Of a stretch of 64,000 nucleotides of DNA, positions 45,138-53,561 are shown in pieces. Each line of letters starts with the position of its first letter. The first letter of the stretch is position 1. Origin of the DNA: Bilophila sp964538355 (lineage in GTDB: Bacteria; Desulfobacterota; Desulfovibrionia; Desulfovibrionales; Desulfovibrionaceae); NCBI GenBank assembly GCA_964538355.1, contig CAZIFC010000004.1, forward strand, positions 1 to 64,000, given 5' to 3'. The notes below the pieces were generated by a model, which saw only the letters and a list, made by a program, of their open reading frames with translations, did no database searches and was not told where the DNA came from. The translations under genes and the position numbers were made by a program.

Positions 45138-45206
45138 CGTCTGCAACACCCGCCGAAGCGGTCAGCTGCAAAAAGGGGCAACAGCCCCTGCGGATCATTC
45201 GGGGGA

Positions 45207-45473
45207 TCATTCGCCGATGGTGTACTCAACCCACGGAAGGCTTACCACCCGCACCTGCTTGAGAAAGGCCACCACATCGTCAGGCCCGTGGTAACGGGTC
45301 ACCTTAAGATCATCATGGCTCAGCAAGGCCACCGGAACATCGGGGAACAGCTTCTGGGCGCGTTCGGCAAAAAGCTCCACTTCCTTGGGCTTCATGAACA
45401 GCTTGGGATCAACCAGCACTACAGCGAAATCCAGTCCGCACTGCGTGATCCGGGCCGCTTGCAATTTCGGCAT
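45207..45473 (-). CDS. Small conserved-looking protein of unknown function
   Basis: This 88-residue protein begins MPKLQAARITQCGLDFAVVLVDPKLFMKP and continues with ELFAERAQKLFPDVPVALL and DVVAFLKQVRV. Its alternating strands and helices suggest a small alpha/beta domain, in parts like a receiver or thioredoxin-type fold, but there is no diagnostic motif. The ATG at 45473 has AAAGG nine bases before it; an ATG three codons upstream is too close to that site. It converges on the fabI terminator and stands alone. Function unknown. Confidence 0.6.
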   Translation of the reverse strand: MPKLQAARITQCGLDFAVVLVDPKLFMKPKEVELFAERAQKLFPDVPVALLSHDDLKVTRYHGPDDVVAFLKQVRVVSLPWVEYTIGE

Positions 45474-45959
45474 CGTCGGCATCCTTTACGTTTGGGTTTG
45501 CGCCTTCCCAAAAGGAAGGAATCTACAGTAATACTTTAGGTAACAACATCCGAGACAAGACGTCCTGGAGCAGGCAAGGCGTCTTCCCTGCTTTAGCCGG
45601 ACGGGCGTACAACATTGGATAGGACATACGCCTGACTCCCCCTTTCGACACTCGCCGGGAAAGGGAGTTTCCTGTTTACGCCGTGTACTTCACCCTGTCC
45701 AGAACCCCGGCCCGCTTCGCGTTGCTGAACCGAGCCGCCGTACCGCCGAAACACCTTGTCCCCGCTTCCCGTCCGGCATGAGGGCCTGCCCCATACAATC
45801 CGTCCGCGAAAGCTGTTTTTTCAATAAAACAACATAGCTAAAGAGACAACCGTGAAGACGTTGCCTCCTGCGTCAAGGGAGCTTTTCTTTCCATGCAACG
45901 GAACCGGCTGGGAAAAGCGTCTTTGCGGCAGGTGGCTTCACAAGGGCTGTTCCTCGCGT
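45474..45959. other. Intergenic stretch, no gene seen
   Basis: About 490 bases lie between two minus-strand genes. It includes an imperfect inverted repeat (ACTCCCCCTTT with AAAGGGAGT, about 45637-45670). No frame with a plausible start and product is seen. Confidence 0.45.
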
Positions 45960-46481
45960 TCAGCATCCCTGCACATAAAAGAGAGCGAGTCCGCCTTGTG
46001 CGGTTTCCTTATATCGAGTGTCCATATCCCGCCCTGTCGCCGCCATAGTCCGAATCGTCACGTCAAGGCCCACCGGGTGGAAGGTACCGCGCCCGGCCTT
46101 TGCCATCAGGAATGCGTTCCACGCCTTGACGGCCCCCATGGCGCAACGGGCGATACAGGGAATCTGAACGTAGCCGCCCACAGGATCGCAGGTCATTCCC
46201 AAATGGTGCTCCAAGGCATTTTCAGCGGCATTTTCTATTATTTCAGGAGATTCACCCTGTACCTGCGCGAGCAGGGCTGCACTCATGGAAGACGCGGAGC
46301 CAATTTCCCCCTGACAGCCGACATCCGCACCAGCAACAATGGTGTGCGAGCTTGACGGACCGGGTCCGATCTTGAAGATTTCCAGTACTGATGTATCGAT
46401 GGGCCGCTCCACCGGAAGCCCTGAACGCCACAGGGGATCAAATCCTGCCCAAGTCTTCAGGGGAGAGAGGGTAGTAGCCAT
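45960..46481 (-). pseudogene. sdaA: L-serine dehydratase remnant with large internal deletion
   Basis: The translated product joins two distant parts of an iron-sulfur L-serine ammonia-lyase. The N-terminal signature SVLEIFKIGPGPSSSHT is followed at once (about 46338) by VAGADVGCQGEIGSASS, which belongs to the C-terminal domain. That domain continues with ALEHHLGMTCDPVGGYVQIPCIARCAMGAVKA and TMAATGRDMDTRYKETAQGG. About 200 residues normally lie between these parts, so most of the N-terminal domain is missing. Cysteines that bind the 4Fe-4S cluster are still present, and the deletion keeps the frame. The start is uncertain: ATG at 46481 is used here, but a longer frame exists upstream. An active enzyme is unlikely. 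Confidence 0.8.
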
Positions 46482-46726
46482 ACCTGCACATGACAGGCTC
46501 AAAAGGCTCTTCGCGTGATGGACATTGGATTTCCCCTTGCTGTAGCTCTGTTCAAATCCAGAGAGAAGCCGTGCGATCTCGAACGACCTGAACCAACAAG
46601 GCCTTCCCCGCGTCAGAGAGGAGGCTCGTCGGCACCGCGTTGTTCGAAAGAGAGTCAATGCGGCGGGCAACTGCCTGAACATCTCCTGCCATTCTAAGGC
46701 AGTTACAGTATATACCGGCCTTTTTC

Positions 46727-46756
46727 AAGGTGCCCTGTACTAAGGTGCCCTGTACT
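46727..46756. repeat. Two tandem copies of a 15-base unit
   Basis: AAGGTGCCCTGTACT occurs twice back to back (46727-46741 and 46742-46756) between the dehydratase remnant and sbcD. It looks like a small local duplication. Confidence 0.85.
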
Positions 46757-46885
46757 CGCGTGCCGCTTCCCGCCCCTTCGCTCCTCCCCCCCCTTTGCGC
46801 CGGACAGGTTGAAAACGGAAACTTGCTCCTCCCGCACGCACGGGCTATCTAGAGCAAGCCCCTTCGCGCAACTTTCACGGAGAAC

Positions 46886-48115
46886 ATGATGAAACGCCCT
46901 CCTCTGACCGTACTCCATACATCCGACTGGCATATCGGGCGGACGCTGTACGGACGCCGCCGCCATGAGACGTTTGCCGCCTTTCTCGACTGGCTGGCAG
47001 ATACGCTGCAAACCCACCACGTCGACGTACTGGTCGTTGCCGGGGATATTTTCGATACCAGCTCGCCGAGCAATCAGGCACAGGAACTGTACTACCGCTT
47101 CCTGTGCCGCGTCACCCATCTTTGCCGCCATGTCATTATCGTAGCCGGAAACCATGACTCGCCATCCTTCCTTACGGCCCCGCAGGAGCTGCTCCGGGCC
47201 CTCAATGTCCACGTTGTCGGAACGGCTGACGAGTCCGGGCAGGAAATTCTGCTGCTTCGCGATCTCCAGGGCGAGCCGGAGCTTATCGTCTGCGCCGTCC
47301 CCTACCTGCACGACCGCGAAATCCGCCGCGTGGCCCCCGGCGAAAGCATGGAGGACAAGGAGCGGAACATGGCCGAGGGCATCCGCCGCCACTACGCCCT
47401 TGTGGGCGAACAGGCCGAACGGGCCAGATCGCGCCCGGATCTTCCCGTCCTCGCAACCGGGCACCTGTTCGCGGCGGGAGGGAAAACCCTGGACGGCGAC
47501 GGCGTGCGCCAGCTTTACGTCGGCTCGCTCGCGCAGGTGGGGAGCGACTGCTTCCCGGAGGTGTTCGACTATCTGGCTCTCGGGCATCTGCATTTGCCGC
47601 AAAAGGTCGGAGGCTCGGAAACGCGACGCTACAGTGGCGCACCCGTTCCTATGGGCTTTGGCGAAAAGGAGGGTAAAAGCGTCTGCCTCGTCACCTTTGA
47701 AGGCCGGGTTCCCACCGTGCGATGCCTTCCCGTTCCCGTCTTTCAGGAGCTGGAGCGCATCGAAGGCCCGTGGGAAACCATCGAGTCCCGCATGAAGTCC
47801 ATCGCCGAAGAAGGCCGCAGCCCGTGGCTTGAAATCGTCTACACCGGAAAGGAACTGCTCGCTGACCTGCGGGAACGGGTCGAATCCCTCGCTGCGGGAA
47901 CCGACATGGAAGTCCTGCGGATCAGAAACGCCCGCATCGTGGATCAGGCCCTGGAGCGGGAAAACGACTCCGACTCGCTGGATACGCTGGATGTGCACGA
48001 AGTATTCGAACGCTGTCTCGCCGCCCACGAGATTCCCGAGGAACAACGCCCTGATCTCCGGCTTGCCTACCGGGAAGCCGTCACCTCTCTGCTGGAAGCA
48101 GATCCCCGCCCCTAA
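46886..48115 (+). CDS. sbcD: Exonuclease subunit SbcD
   Basis: The product has 409 residues. The calcineurin-like phosphoesterase motifs are in order: HTSDWHIGRTL (metal ligands), VVAGDIFDTSSPS, IVAGNHDS, ATGHLFAAGG and ALGHLHLPQ. With SbcC it forms a nuclease that cuts hairpins and protein-blocked DNA ends. sbcC begins 12 bases after the stop, so the two are cotranscribed. Two ATG codons in a row follow a GGAG; either could be the start. Confidence 0.95.
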   Translation: MMKRPPLTVLHTSDWHIGRTLYGRRRHETFAAFLDWLADTLQTHHVDVLVVAGDIFDTSSPSNQAQELYYRFLCRVTHLCRHVIIVAGNHDSPSFLTAPQELLRALNVHVVGTADESGQEILLLRDLQGEPELIVCAVPYLHDREIRRVAPGESMEDKERNMAEGIRRHYALVGEQAERARSRPDLPVLATGHLFAAGGKTLDGDGVRQLYVGSLAQVGSDCFPEVFDYLALGHLHLPQKVGGSETRRYSGAPVPMGFGEKEGKSVCLVTFEGRVPTVRCLPVPVFQELERIEGPWETIESRMKSIAEEGRSPWLEIVYTGKELLADLRERVESLAAGTDMEVLRIRNARIVDQALERENDSDSLDTLDVHEVFERCLAAHEIPEEQRPDLRLAYREAVTSLLEADPRP

Positions 48116-48127
48116 AAAGAGGCCCGC

Positions 48128-51100
48128 ATGCGTATTCTCTCCATCCGCTTCAAGAACCTGAATTCCCTCATCGGGGAATGGCATATCGATCTGACGGACC
48201 CGGCGTATCTTTCAGACGGCATTTTCGTCATTACCGGTCCCACCGGAGCGGGCAAGACCACCATCCTTGACGCCGTCTGCCTTGCCCTGTACGGACGCAC
48301 CCCCCGCCTGAACCGCATATCCAAAACTGAAAACGAAATCATGTCGCGGCAAAAAGGGGAATGCTTCGCCGAAGTGAGCTTTGAGACCGATTCCGGGATA
48401 TTTCGCTGCCACTGGGCGCAGTGGAGGACGAGGAAAAAGGCCGATGGCGACTTGCAGGCTCCCAAGCACGAACTTTCGGATGCGGCAACCCAAAAGGTTC
48501 TGGAAAGCACTCTTCGCGGCGTTGCGGAAAAGGTCGAGGAACTCACCGGAATGGACTTTGAACGGTTCACCCGCTCCATGCTGCTCGCGCAGGGCGGATT
48601 CGCCGCCTTTCTCCAGGCTCCTGCGGATCAGCGTTCTCCCATTCTGGAACAGCTCACGGGAACAGAAATCTACAGCACCATATCAAAACGCGTGCATGAA
48701 CGGCTTGTTGCGGAGCGCAACCGCCTTGACGCGCTGGAGGCGGAGCTTTCCGGCATCCGCCTTCTGGACAGCCAAGAGCTTCAGGCGATCCAGAGCGCAC
48801 AGTCTGAAGGCCAGCTGCTGGCCTCCCGGCTCGAACGGCAGACGGACCAGACCCGGCAGGCCCTCGGCTGGCTGGAAACGCTCCGCACCCTTGAAGACGA
48901 ACGGGCAGAGCTGGAGCGGGCCAGCATCGCTCTGGAAGAACGGCTGACGGCATTCGAACCGGAGCGCGAGCGTCTGCACAGGGCCTCCCGTGCGCTGGAG
49001 CTGTCTGGAGGATACGCCAGCCTGACGGCCTTGCGGAAGGCCCAAAAAGAAGATGGCAACCAGTCCATTGCCCTAGCCGAGCTTCTGCCCCGCCGCGAAG
49101 CCGAACGGAATGAGGCCGGGGTCCTCCTTGCCGCCGCAGCCGCAGCAAGAGAGAACGCACGGGAACAACGGGAACAGGGCTTGCTTGCTGTCCGTGCCGC
49201 GCGCGAGCTTGACGTCTCCCTCAGGGAAAAGGAGCTTGTGCTGGCAACGCTCGAACAAGAGGCTGGCGAACAGGAAGCCTTGCTTGCCCTTTCCCGGCAA
49301 GAGGCAGACAACCTGAACCGGGAGATCGGGGCAACGGAAAAGGAGCTTTCCGACACGCTGGCCGCGCTCGAAAAGACGAATGCGGATCAATCCCTGACCG
49401 AACAGCTGTCCGCGCTTGTCCAGACTGCGGAACAATGGCGGCAACAGGCGGAGCAAGAGGCTTCATGCACACTCGCCGTCGAAAAGGCCCGCACGCTCCG
49501 GCTGGAGGCCTCGGCCCGCCACGAAAATCTGCTCAGGCTCAATCAGGAGCAAAACCAGCACCTCAGACAGCTTGAGCAGCAGCTCGCCCAACAGCAGGTT
49601 CGCCTCACGGAATGCCTCGGCGGAGCGGGCACCGCCGTTTGGCGCACCCGGCTCATGGATACGGCCTCCCGCCTCCATCTTCTTGAAAAGGCCGAGGAAG
49701 CCCTGCTCCGCCAACACGCTTTCCAGACGGCGATCGCTTCCTTCTGCCGGCAGGAGACAGACCTCGAAGGCGCGGAACAACGCTGCCTTCAGAGGATACA
49801 TGCTGCGGAGTCCGAACAGCAAGAGCTTGAAAAGGAACTCCGGCATCTGGAAAGCGAGAAGGAACGGTTTGCCCGCCTCCACGCGCTGGAAGAAGCCCGT
49901 ACCCTCCTGCATGCTGGAGAACCGTGCCCGTTGTGCGGTTCGCTGGATCATCCCGGCCCCAACAGCCAGAATACGCCGCCCTCCTTCCCGGACGAGTCCT
50001 TGTCGCGTGTCAGGGAAAGGCTTCGGCAATCCGAAACGGCTCTGGCCTCCACACGGGCCGAACGGGCCAGCCTCGGCGAAAGGCACCGCTGGATTCAGGA
50101 GCAACGGCTGGCGCAAGAAGCGGCGTTCGCCGAACTGGCAAAGAAAACGCTTCCCCTGCTGGAATCCCTGGGATTGCAGGCTGGCGAGACAGAAGCGGTG
50201 ACGGCGCAGCTTCGGAGCCTCCGCGAAACGTGCGGGGCGGAACACGGGCAGGCCGAACACATCCTGCAACAGGCCGAGCGCATGGAAACGGAAGCCCTGT
50301 CCCTCCGAACCGCTCTGGAAGAAGCCCGCCGCGAAATGGCGGCCCACGAGACGGCCTTTCAGCAATGTGTCCGCGAGCTGGAACGCCTTTCCCAAGAAGC
50401 GGCCCATGCCGAACAGGAGCAGGCGGGATTGCAGGAGCGGCAGGCAACGCTGCAAAAGCATCTGCTGGATTCCCTGATGCCTTACGGAATCCGCAGTATT
50501 GCGCTGCCTGAACTGGACGGTGTGCTTCTCGCCCTGACCAGACGGCGGGACTGCTGGCTGGACAAGAGCAGGCGGTGCGACACGCTCAGGCAGTCGCTTC
50601 TGGGGAAAAGCATGGAGGCGCGGCATCGTTCCGCGCAAGTAGCGGCATTGCAGCAAGAGCTGGCCCGCCGCAACGCAACGAGGCGAAGCCTTTCCGAAGG
50701 GCTGAACGGGCTGCGGCAGGAACGGCTGCGCCTGCTTGGAGGGCAATCCCCTGACGTGGAGGAGCGGCGTCTTGACGGTCTTGTCGCTGATGCGGACAAA
50801 CGCCTCGAAGAGGCCCGGAGCGCACTGGAAAGGACGGAGCAGGCGTTGACCGCACTGCACAGCCGACAGGAAACGCTGCAACGGGCCTTTGCCGACCGGC
50901 TCTCGCAGCTGACACCGCTGGAGGAAGATTTTCAGATTCGCCTCGCGCAGGCCCGCTTTCTCGATGAGGAAGACTTCTGCTCCGCCATGTTGCCCGAGGA
51001 GGTGCGAAAGACGCTTGCCGGCAAGGAGCAGGCTCTGCTTACGGAGCGGGCAGAGCTTGCCGCCCGCCGCACCGCCACGTCCGTGAAACTGGAGGCCGAG

Positions 51101-51808
51101 CGCAAAAAGCAGCTCACGGAGCAGCCTCGAGAAACGCTCCTTCAGCTTCTCGCAGACGATACGGAACGACTGAAACAGCAACAGGAAGCCTTGGGCAGCC
51201 TGCGCCGACAGCTTGAAGACGACCGGAAAACCCGGAACGAACACCGGGAGCGCGCCGAGATGGCAGAAGCCCAACGCCGGGAATACCGCCGCTGGGGTTC
51301 CCTGCACGATCTCATTGGCTCGGCAGACGGCAAAAAATACCGCAATTTCGCCCAAGCCCTGACCTTCGACATCATGCTCCAGCATGCCAACCAGCAGCTT
51401 CGTCGCATGACGGATCGCTACCTGCTGCTCCGCAACAGGCATCTGCCTCTGGAGCTTGATGTGGTCGATGCCTATCAGGCCGGGGAAGTCAGATCCACCA
51501 AAAATCTTTCGGGCGGCGAAAGCTTCATCGTAAGCCTTGCCCTTGCCCTCGGGCTTTCCCAGATGGCCAGCAAAACCGTCAGGGTGGATTCTCTTTTCCT
51601 TGACGAGGGATTCGGGACGCTCGACGAAGATACGCTGGATACGGCACTGGATGCCCTTTCGGGACTGCACCGCGACGGCAAGCTCATCGGGGTCATTTCG
51701 CATGTGGGAACGTTAAAGGAACGTATCGGAACCCAGATACAGGTCATGCCGGGAACGGGCGGGCGCAGCAGCATCTGCGGACCCGGCTGTTCCCGTGTGC
51801 AACGCTGA
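48128..51808 (+). CDS. sbcC: Exonuclease subunit SbcC, SMC-like ATPase
   Basis: The product has 1226 residues. Walker A (ITGPTGAGKTTILDAVCLALYG) is near residue 40. Long coiled-coil arms, rich in Glu, Gln, Leu and Arg, run from about 200 to 1050. The zinc hook CPLCGSLDHPGP lies near residue 600, at the middle as expected. The C-terminal head has LSGGESFIVSLALALGLSQMAS (ABC signature) and SLFLDEGFGTLDEDTLD (Walker B and D-loop). It drives the SbcD nuclease at DNA ends and hairpins. It follows sbcD by 12 bases. Confidence 0.96.
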   Translation: MRILSIRFKNLNSLIGEWHIDLTDPAYLSDGIFVITGPTGAGKTTILDAVCLALYGRTPRLNRISKTENEIMSRQKGECFAEVSFETDSGIFRCHWAQWRTRKKADGDLQAPKHELSDAATQKVLESTLRGVAEKVEELTGMDFERFTRSMLLAQGGFAAFLQAPADQRSPILEQLTGTEIYSTISKRVHERLVAERNRLDALEAELSGIRLLDSQELQAIQSAQSEGQLLASRLERQTDQTRQALGWLETLRTLEDERAELERASIALEERLTAFEPERERLHRASRALELSGGYASLTALRKAQKEDGNQSIALAELLPRREAERNEAGVLLAAAAAARENAREQREQGLLAVRAARELDVSLREKELVLATLEQEAGEQEALLALSRQEADNLNREIGATEKELSDTLAALEKTNADQSLTEQLSALVQTAEQWRQQAEQEASCTLAVEKARTLRLEASARHENLLRLNQEQNQHLRQLEQQLAQQQVRLTECLGGAGTAVWRTRLMDTASRLHLLEKAEEALLRQHAFQTAIASFCRQETDLEGAEQRCLQRIHAAESEQQELEKELRHLESEKERFARLHALEEARTLLHAGEPCPLCGSLDHPGPNSQNTPPSFPDESLSRVRERLRQSETALASTRAERASLGERHRWIQEQRLAQEAAFAELAKKTLPLLESLGLQAGETEAVTAQLRSLRETCGAEHGQAEHILQQAERMETEALSLRTALEEARREMAAHETAFQQCVRELERLSQEAAHAEQEQAGLQERQATLQKHLLDSLMPYGIRSIALPELDGVLLALTRRRDCWLDKSRRCDTLRQSLLGKSMEARHRSAQVAALQQELARRNATRRSLSEGLNGLRQERLRLLGGQSPDVEERRLDGLVADADKRLEEARSALERTEQALTALHSRQETLQRAFADRLSQLTPLEEDFQIRLAQARFLDEEDFCSAMLPEEVRKTLAGKEQALLTERAELAARRTATSVKLEAERKKQLTEQPRETLLQLLADDTERLKQQQEALGSLRRQLEDDRKTRNEHRERAEMAEAQRREYRRWGSLHDLIGSADGKKYRNFAQALTFDIMLQHANQQLRRMTDRYLLLRNRHLPLELDVVDAYQAGEVRSTKNLSGGESFIVSLALALGLSQMASKTVRVDSLFLDEGFGTLDEDTLDTALDALSGLHRDGKLIGVISHVGTLKERIGTQIQVMPGTGGRSSICGPGCSRVQR

Positions 51809-51879
51809 CAGACGGTTTTGCTTGCTTCAACGCCAAAACTCACCTATTCATCCCCACATATTCTAAGAGGAGAAGAACT

Positions 51880-53262
51880 GTGGAACACGATTCCCAACGC
51901 GAAAAACTCGGAAGCAGACTCGGCTTTCTCCTGCTTTCGGCGGGCTGTGCCATCGGCCTAGGCAATGTCTGGCGTTTTCCCTTCATCACCGGAGCCTATG
52001 GCGGGGCGGCATTCGTCATCATTTACCTTGCCTTTCTCGTTCTGCTGGGGCTGCCCATCATGGTGATGGAGTTCTCGGTAGGGCGCGCCGCCCAGAAAGG
52101 CATCGGAGCGGCATTCCGCAAGCTGGAACCCAAGGGAACCTACTGGCATCTCTACGGCTACGGCGGGATTATCGGTTGCTATGTCCTGATGATGTTCTAT
52201 ACGACGGTCACGGGATGGATGCTTTCCTACTGCTGGTACATGGGTTCCGGGCAGCTTTCCTCCCTGACGCCGGATCAGATCGGCTCGTTCTTCGGATCGA
52301 CGCTTGGCAATCCCGTCACGCAGGTCGGCTGGATGACGCTGACCATCCTCGCCGGCTTCCTCATCTGTGCGATGGGGCTGCAAAAGGGCGTGGAACGCAT
52401 CACCAAGTTCATGATGATCTGCCTGCTGTGCATCATGGTCTTTCTGGTCTTCCGCTCGATCACGCTGCCGGGGGCCGAAAAGGGGATTCTGTTCTATCTC
52501 AAGCCCGATTTCGGCAAGATGTTCCAACACGGCATCTGGGAACCTGTGTATGCCGCCATGGGGCAGGCCTTCTTCACGCTGAGCCTCGGCATCGGTGCCA
52601 TGACCATTTTCGGAAGCTACATTGACAAGCAGCGTTCCCTGACCGGCGAATCCGTTCACATCATGCTGCTGGATACCGGCGTTGCGCTGATGGCGGGCCT
52701 GATCATTTTCCCGGCCTGTTTCGCCTTCAACGTCGATGTCGGTTCCGGGCCAGGACTCATCTTCATCACGCTGCCCAACGTCTTCAACAGCATGCCCGGC
52801 GGTCAATTCTGGGGAATGCTCTTTTTCGTCTTCATGAGCTTTGCCGCCCTGACCACGGTTATCGCCGTGCTTGAAAACATCGTTGCCTACGGCATTGATG
52901 CGCTGCACTGGGATCGCAAGAAGGCCGTTCGCATCAACGCCGTGCTCCTGTTCGTGCTTTCCCTGCCCTGCGCGCTGGGTTTCAACCTGCTTTCCGACAT
53001 CCAGCCCTTCGGACCCGGTTCCATGATTCTGGATCTGGAAGACTTTATCGTCAGCAACAACCTGCTGCCCCTCGGCTCCATGGTCTTCCTGTTCTTCTGC
53101 TGCTACAAGCGCGGCTGGGGCTGGGACAACTTCATTGCCGAAGCCGACTCGGGCAAGGGGCTGATGTTCCCCCAGTGCCTCCGCCTGTACGTCAAATATG
53201 TCCTGCCCTGCATTGTCTTCTTTGTCTTTGTACAGGGCTACATCGACAAATTCTTCAAGTAG
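51880..53262 (+). CDS. Sodium-dependent transporter, NSS (SNF) family
   Basis: This 460-residue membrane protein has the NSS family start: SRLGFLLLSAGCAIGLGNVWRFPF, with the unwound helix 1 that binds sodium and substrate, then GGAAFVIIYL. About 11-12 membrane helices are visible. FFTLSLGIGAMTIFGSY matches the region near helix 6. Bacterial NSS members carry amino acids or related amines into the cell with sodium; the substrate here is not known. The start is a GTG after AAGAGGAGAAG. It stands alone with its own terminator. Confidence 0.92.
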   Translation: MEHDSQREKLGSRLGFLLLSAGCAIGLGNVWRFPFITGAYGGAAFVIIYLAFLVLLGLPIMVMEFSVGRAAQKGIGAAFRKLEPKGTYWHLYGYGGIIGCYVLMMFYTTVTGWMLSYCWYMGSGQLSSLTPDQIGSFFGSTLGNPVTQVGWMTLTILAGFLICAMGLQKGVERITKFMMICLLCIMVFLVFRSITLPGAEKGILFYLKPDFGKMFQHGIWEPVYAAMGQAFFTLSLGIGAMTIFGSYIDKQRSLTGESVHIMLLDTGVALMAGLIIFPACFAFNVDVGSGPGLIFITLPNVFNSMPGGQFWGMLFFVFMSFAALTTVIAVLENIVAYGIDALHWDRKKAVRINAVLLFVLSLPCALGFNLLSDIQPFGPGSMILDLEDFIVSNNLLPLGSMVFLFFCCYKRGWGWDNFIAEADSGKGLMFPQCLRLYVKYVLPCIVFFVFVQGYIDKFFK

Positions 53263-53298
53263 ATCCCGAAAAGCACACTCGGCCCAAAAGCCTCTTTG

Positions 53299-53335
53299 CC
53301 GCTGCCGCCTTCTCAGGAAGACGGCAGCGGTTTTT
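53299..53335 (+). terminator. Terminator after the sodium symporter gene
   Basis: CCGCTGCCG (53299-53307) pairs with CGGCAGCGG (53322-53330) and is followed by TTTTT. Confidence 0.85.
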
Positions 53336-53561
53336 ATGTCCTTTCCCCGAAAAAAAGCATTTCTGAAAAATATGCCTGGCCCCTCCTGCCCGGAAAAGAG
53401 CTGCCAGTCTTCGGAAATCACTTATAAAGTCGACGATTCCGCTTTGATTTCCGCAAGACACGGGCAGTCGACAAAGCAGACAAAGTATGCCAGCTTCATC
53501 TAACGTACAATTCGATTTTTCTTTATCCTGAATATCTTGCTGATATCACGGGAATGCAGAT

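Noticed and set aside
45852..46355. 167-residue + strand frame over the dehydratase remnant
   Set aside because: It has no known domain and lies opposite clear L-serine dehydratase sequence.
46703..51703. Long minus-strand frames opposite sbcD and sbcC
   Set aside because: The + strand products have complete SbcD and SbcC motifs; the opposite frames have no domain and no ribosome sites.
51958..53421. 487-residue minus-strand frame opposite the sodium symporter gene
   Set aside because: The product is a charged low-complexity chain; the symporter reads as a clean membrane protein on the + strand.
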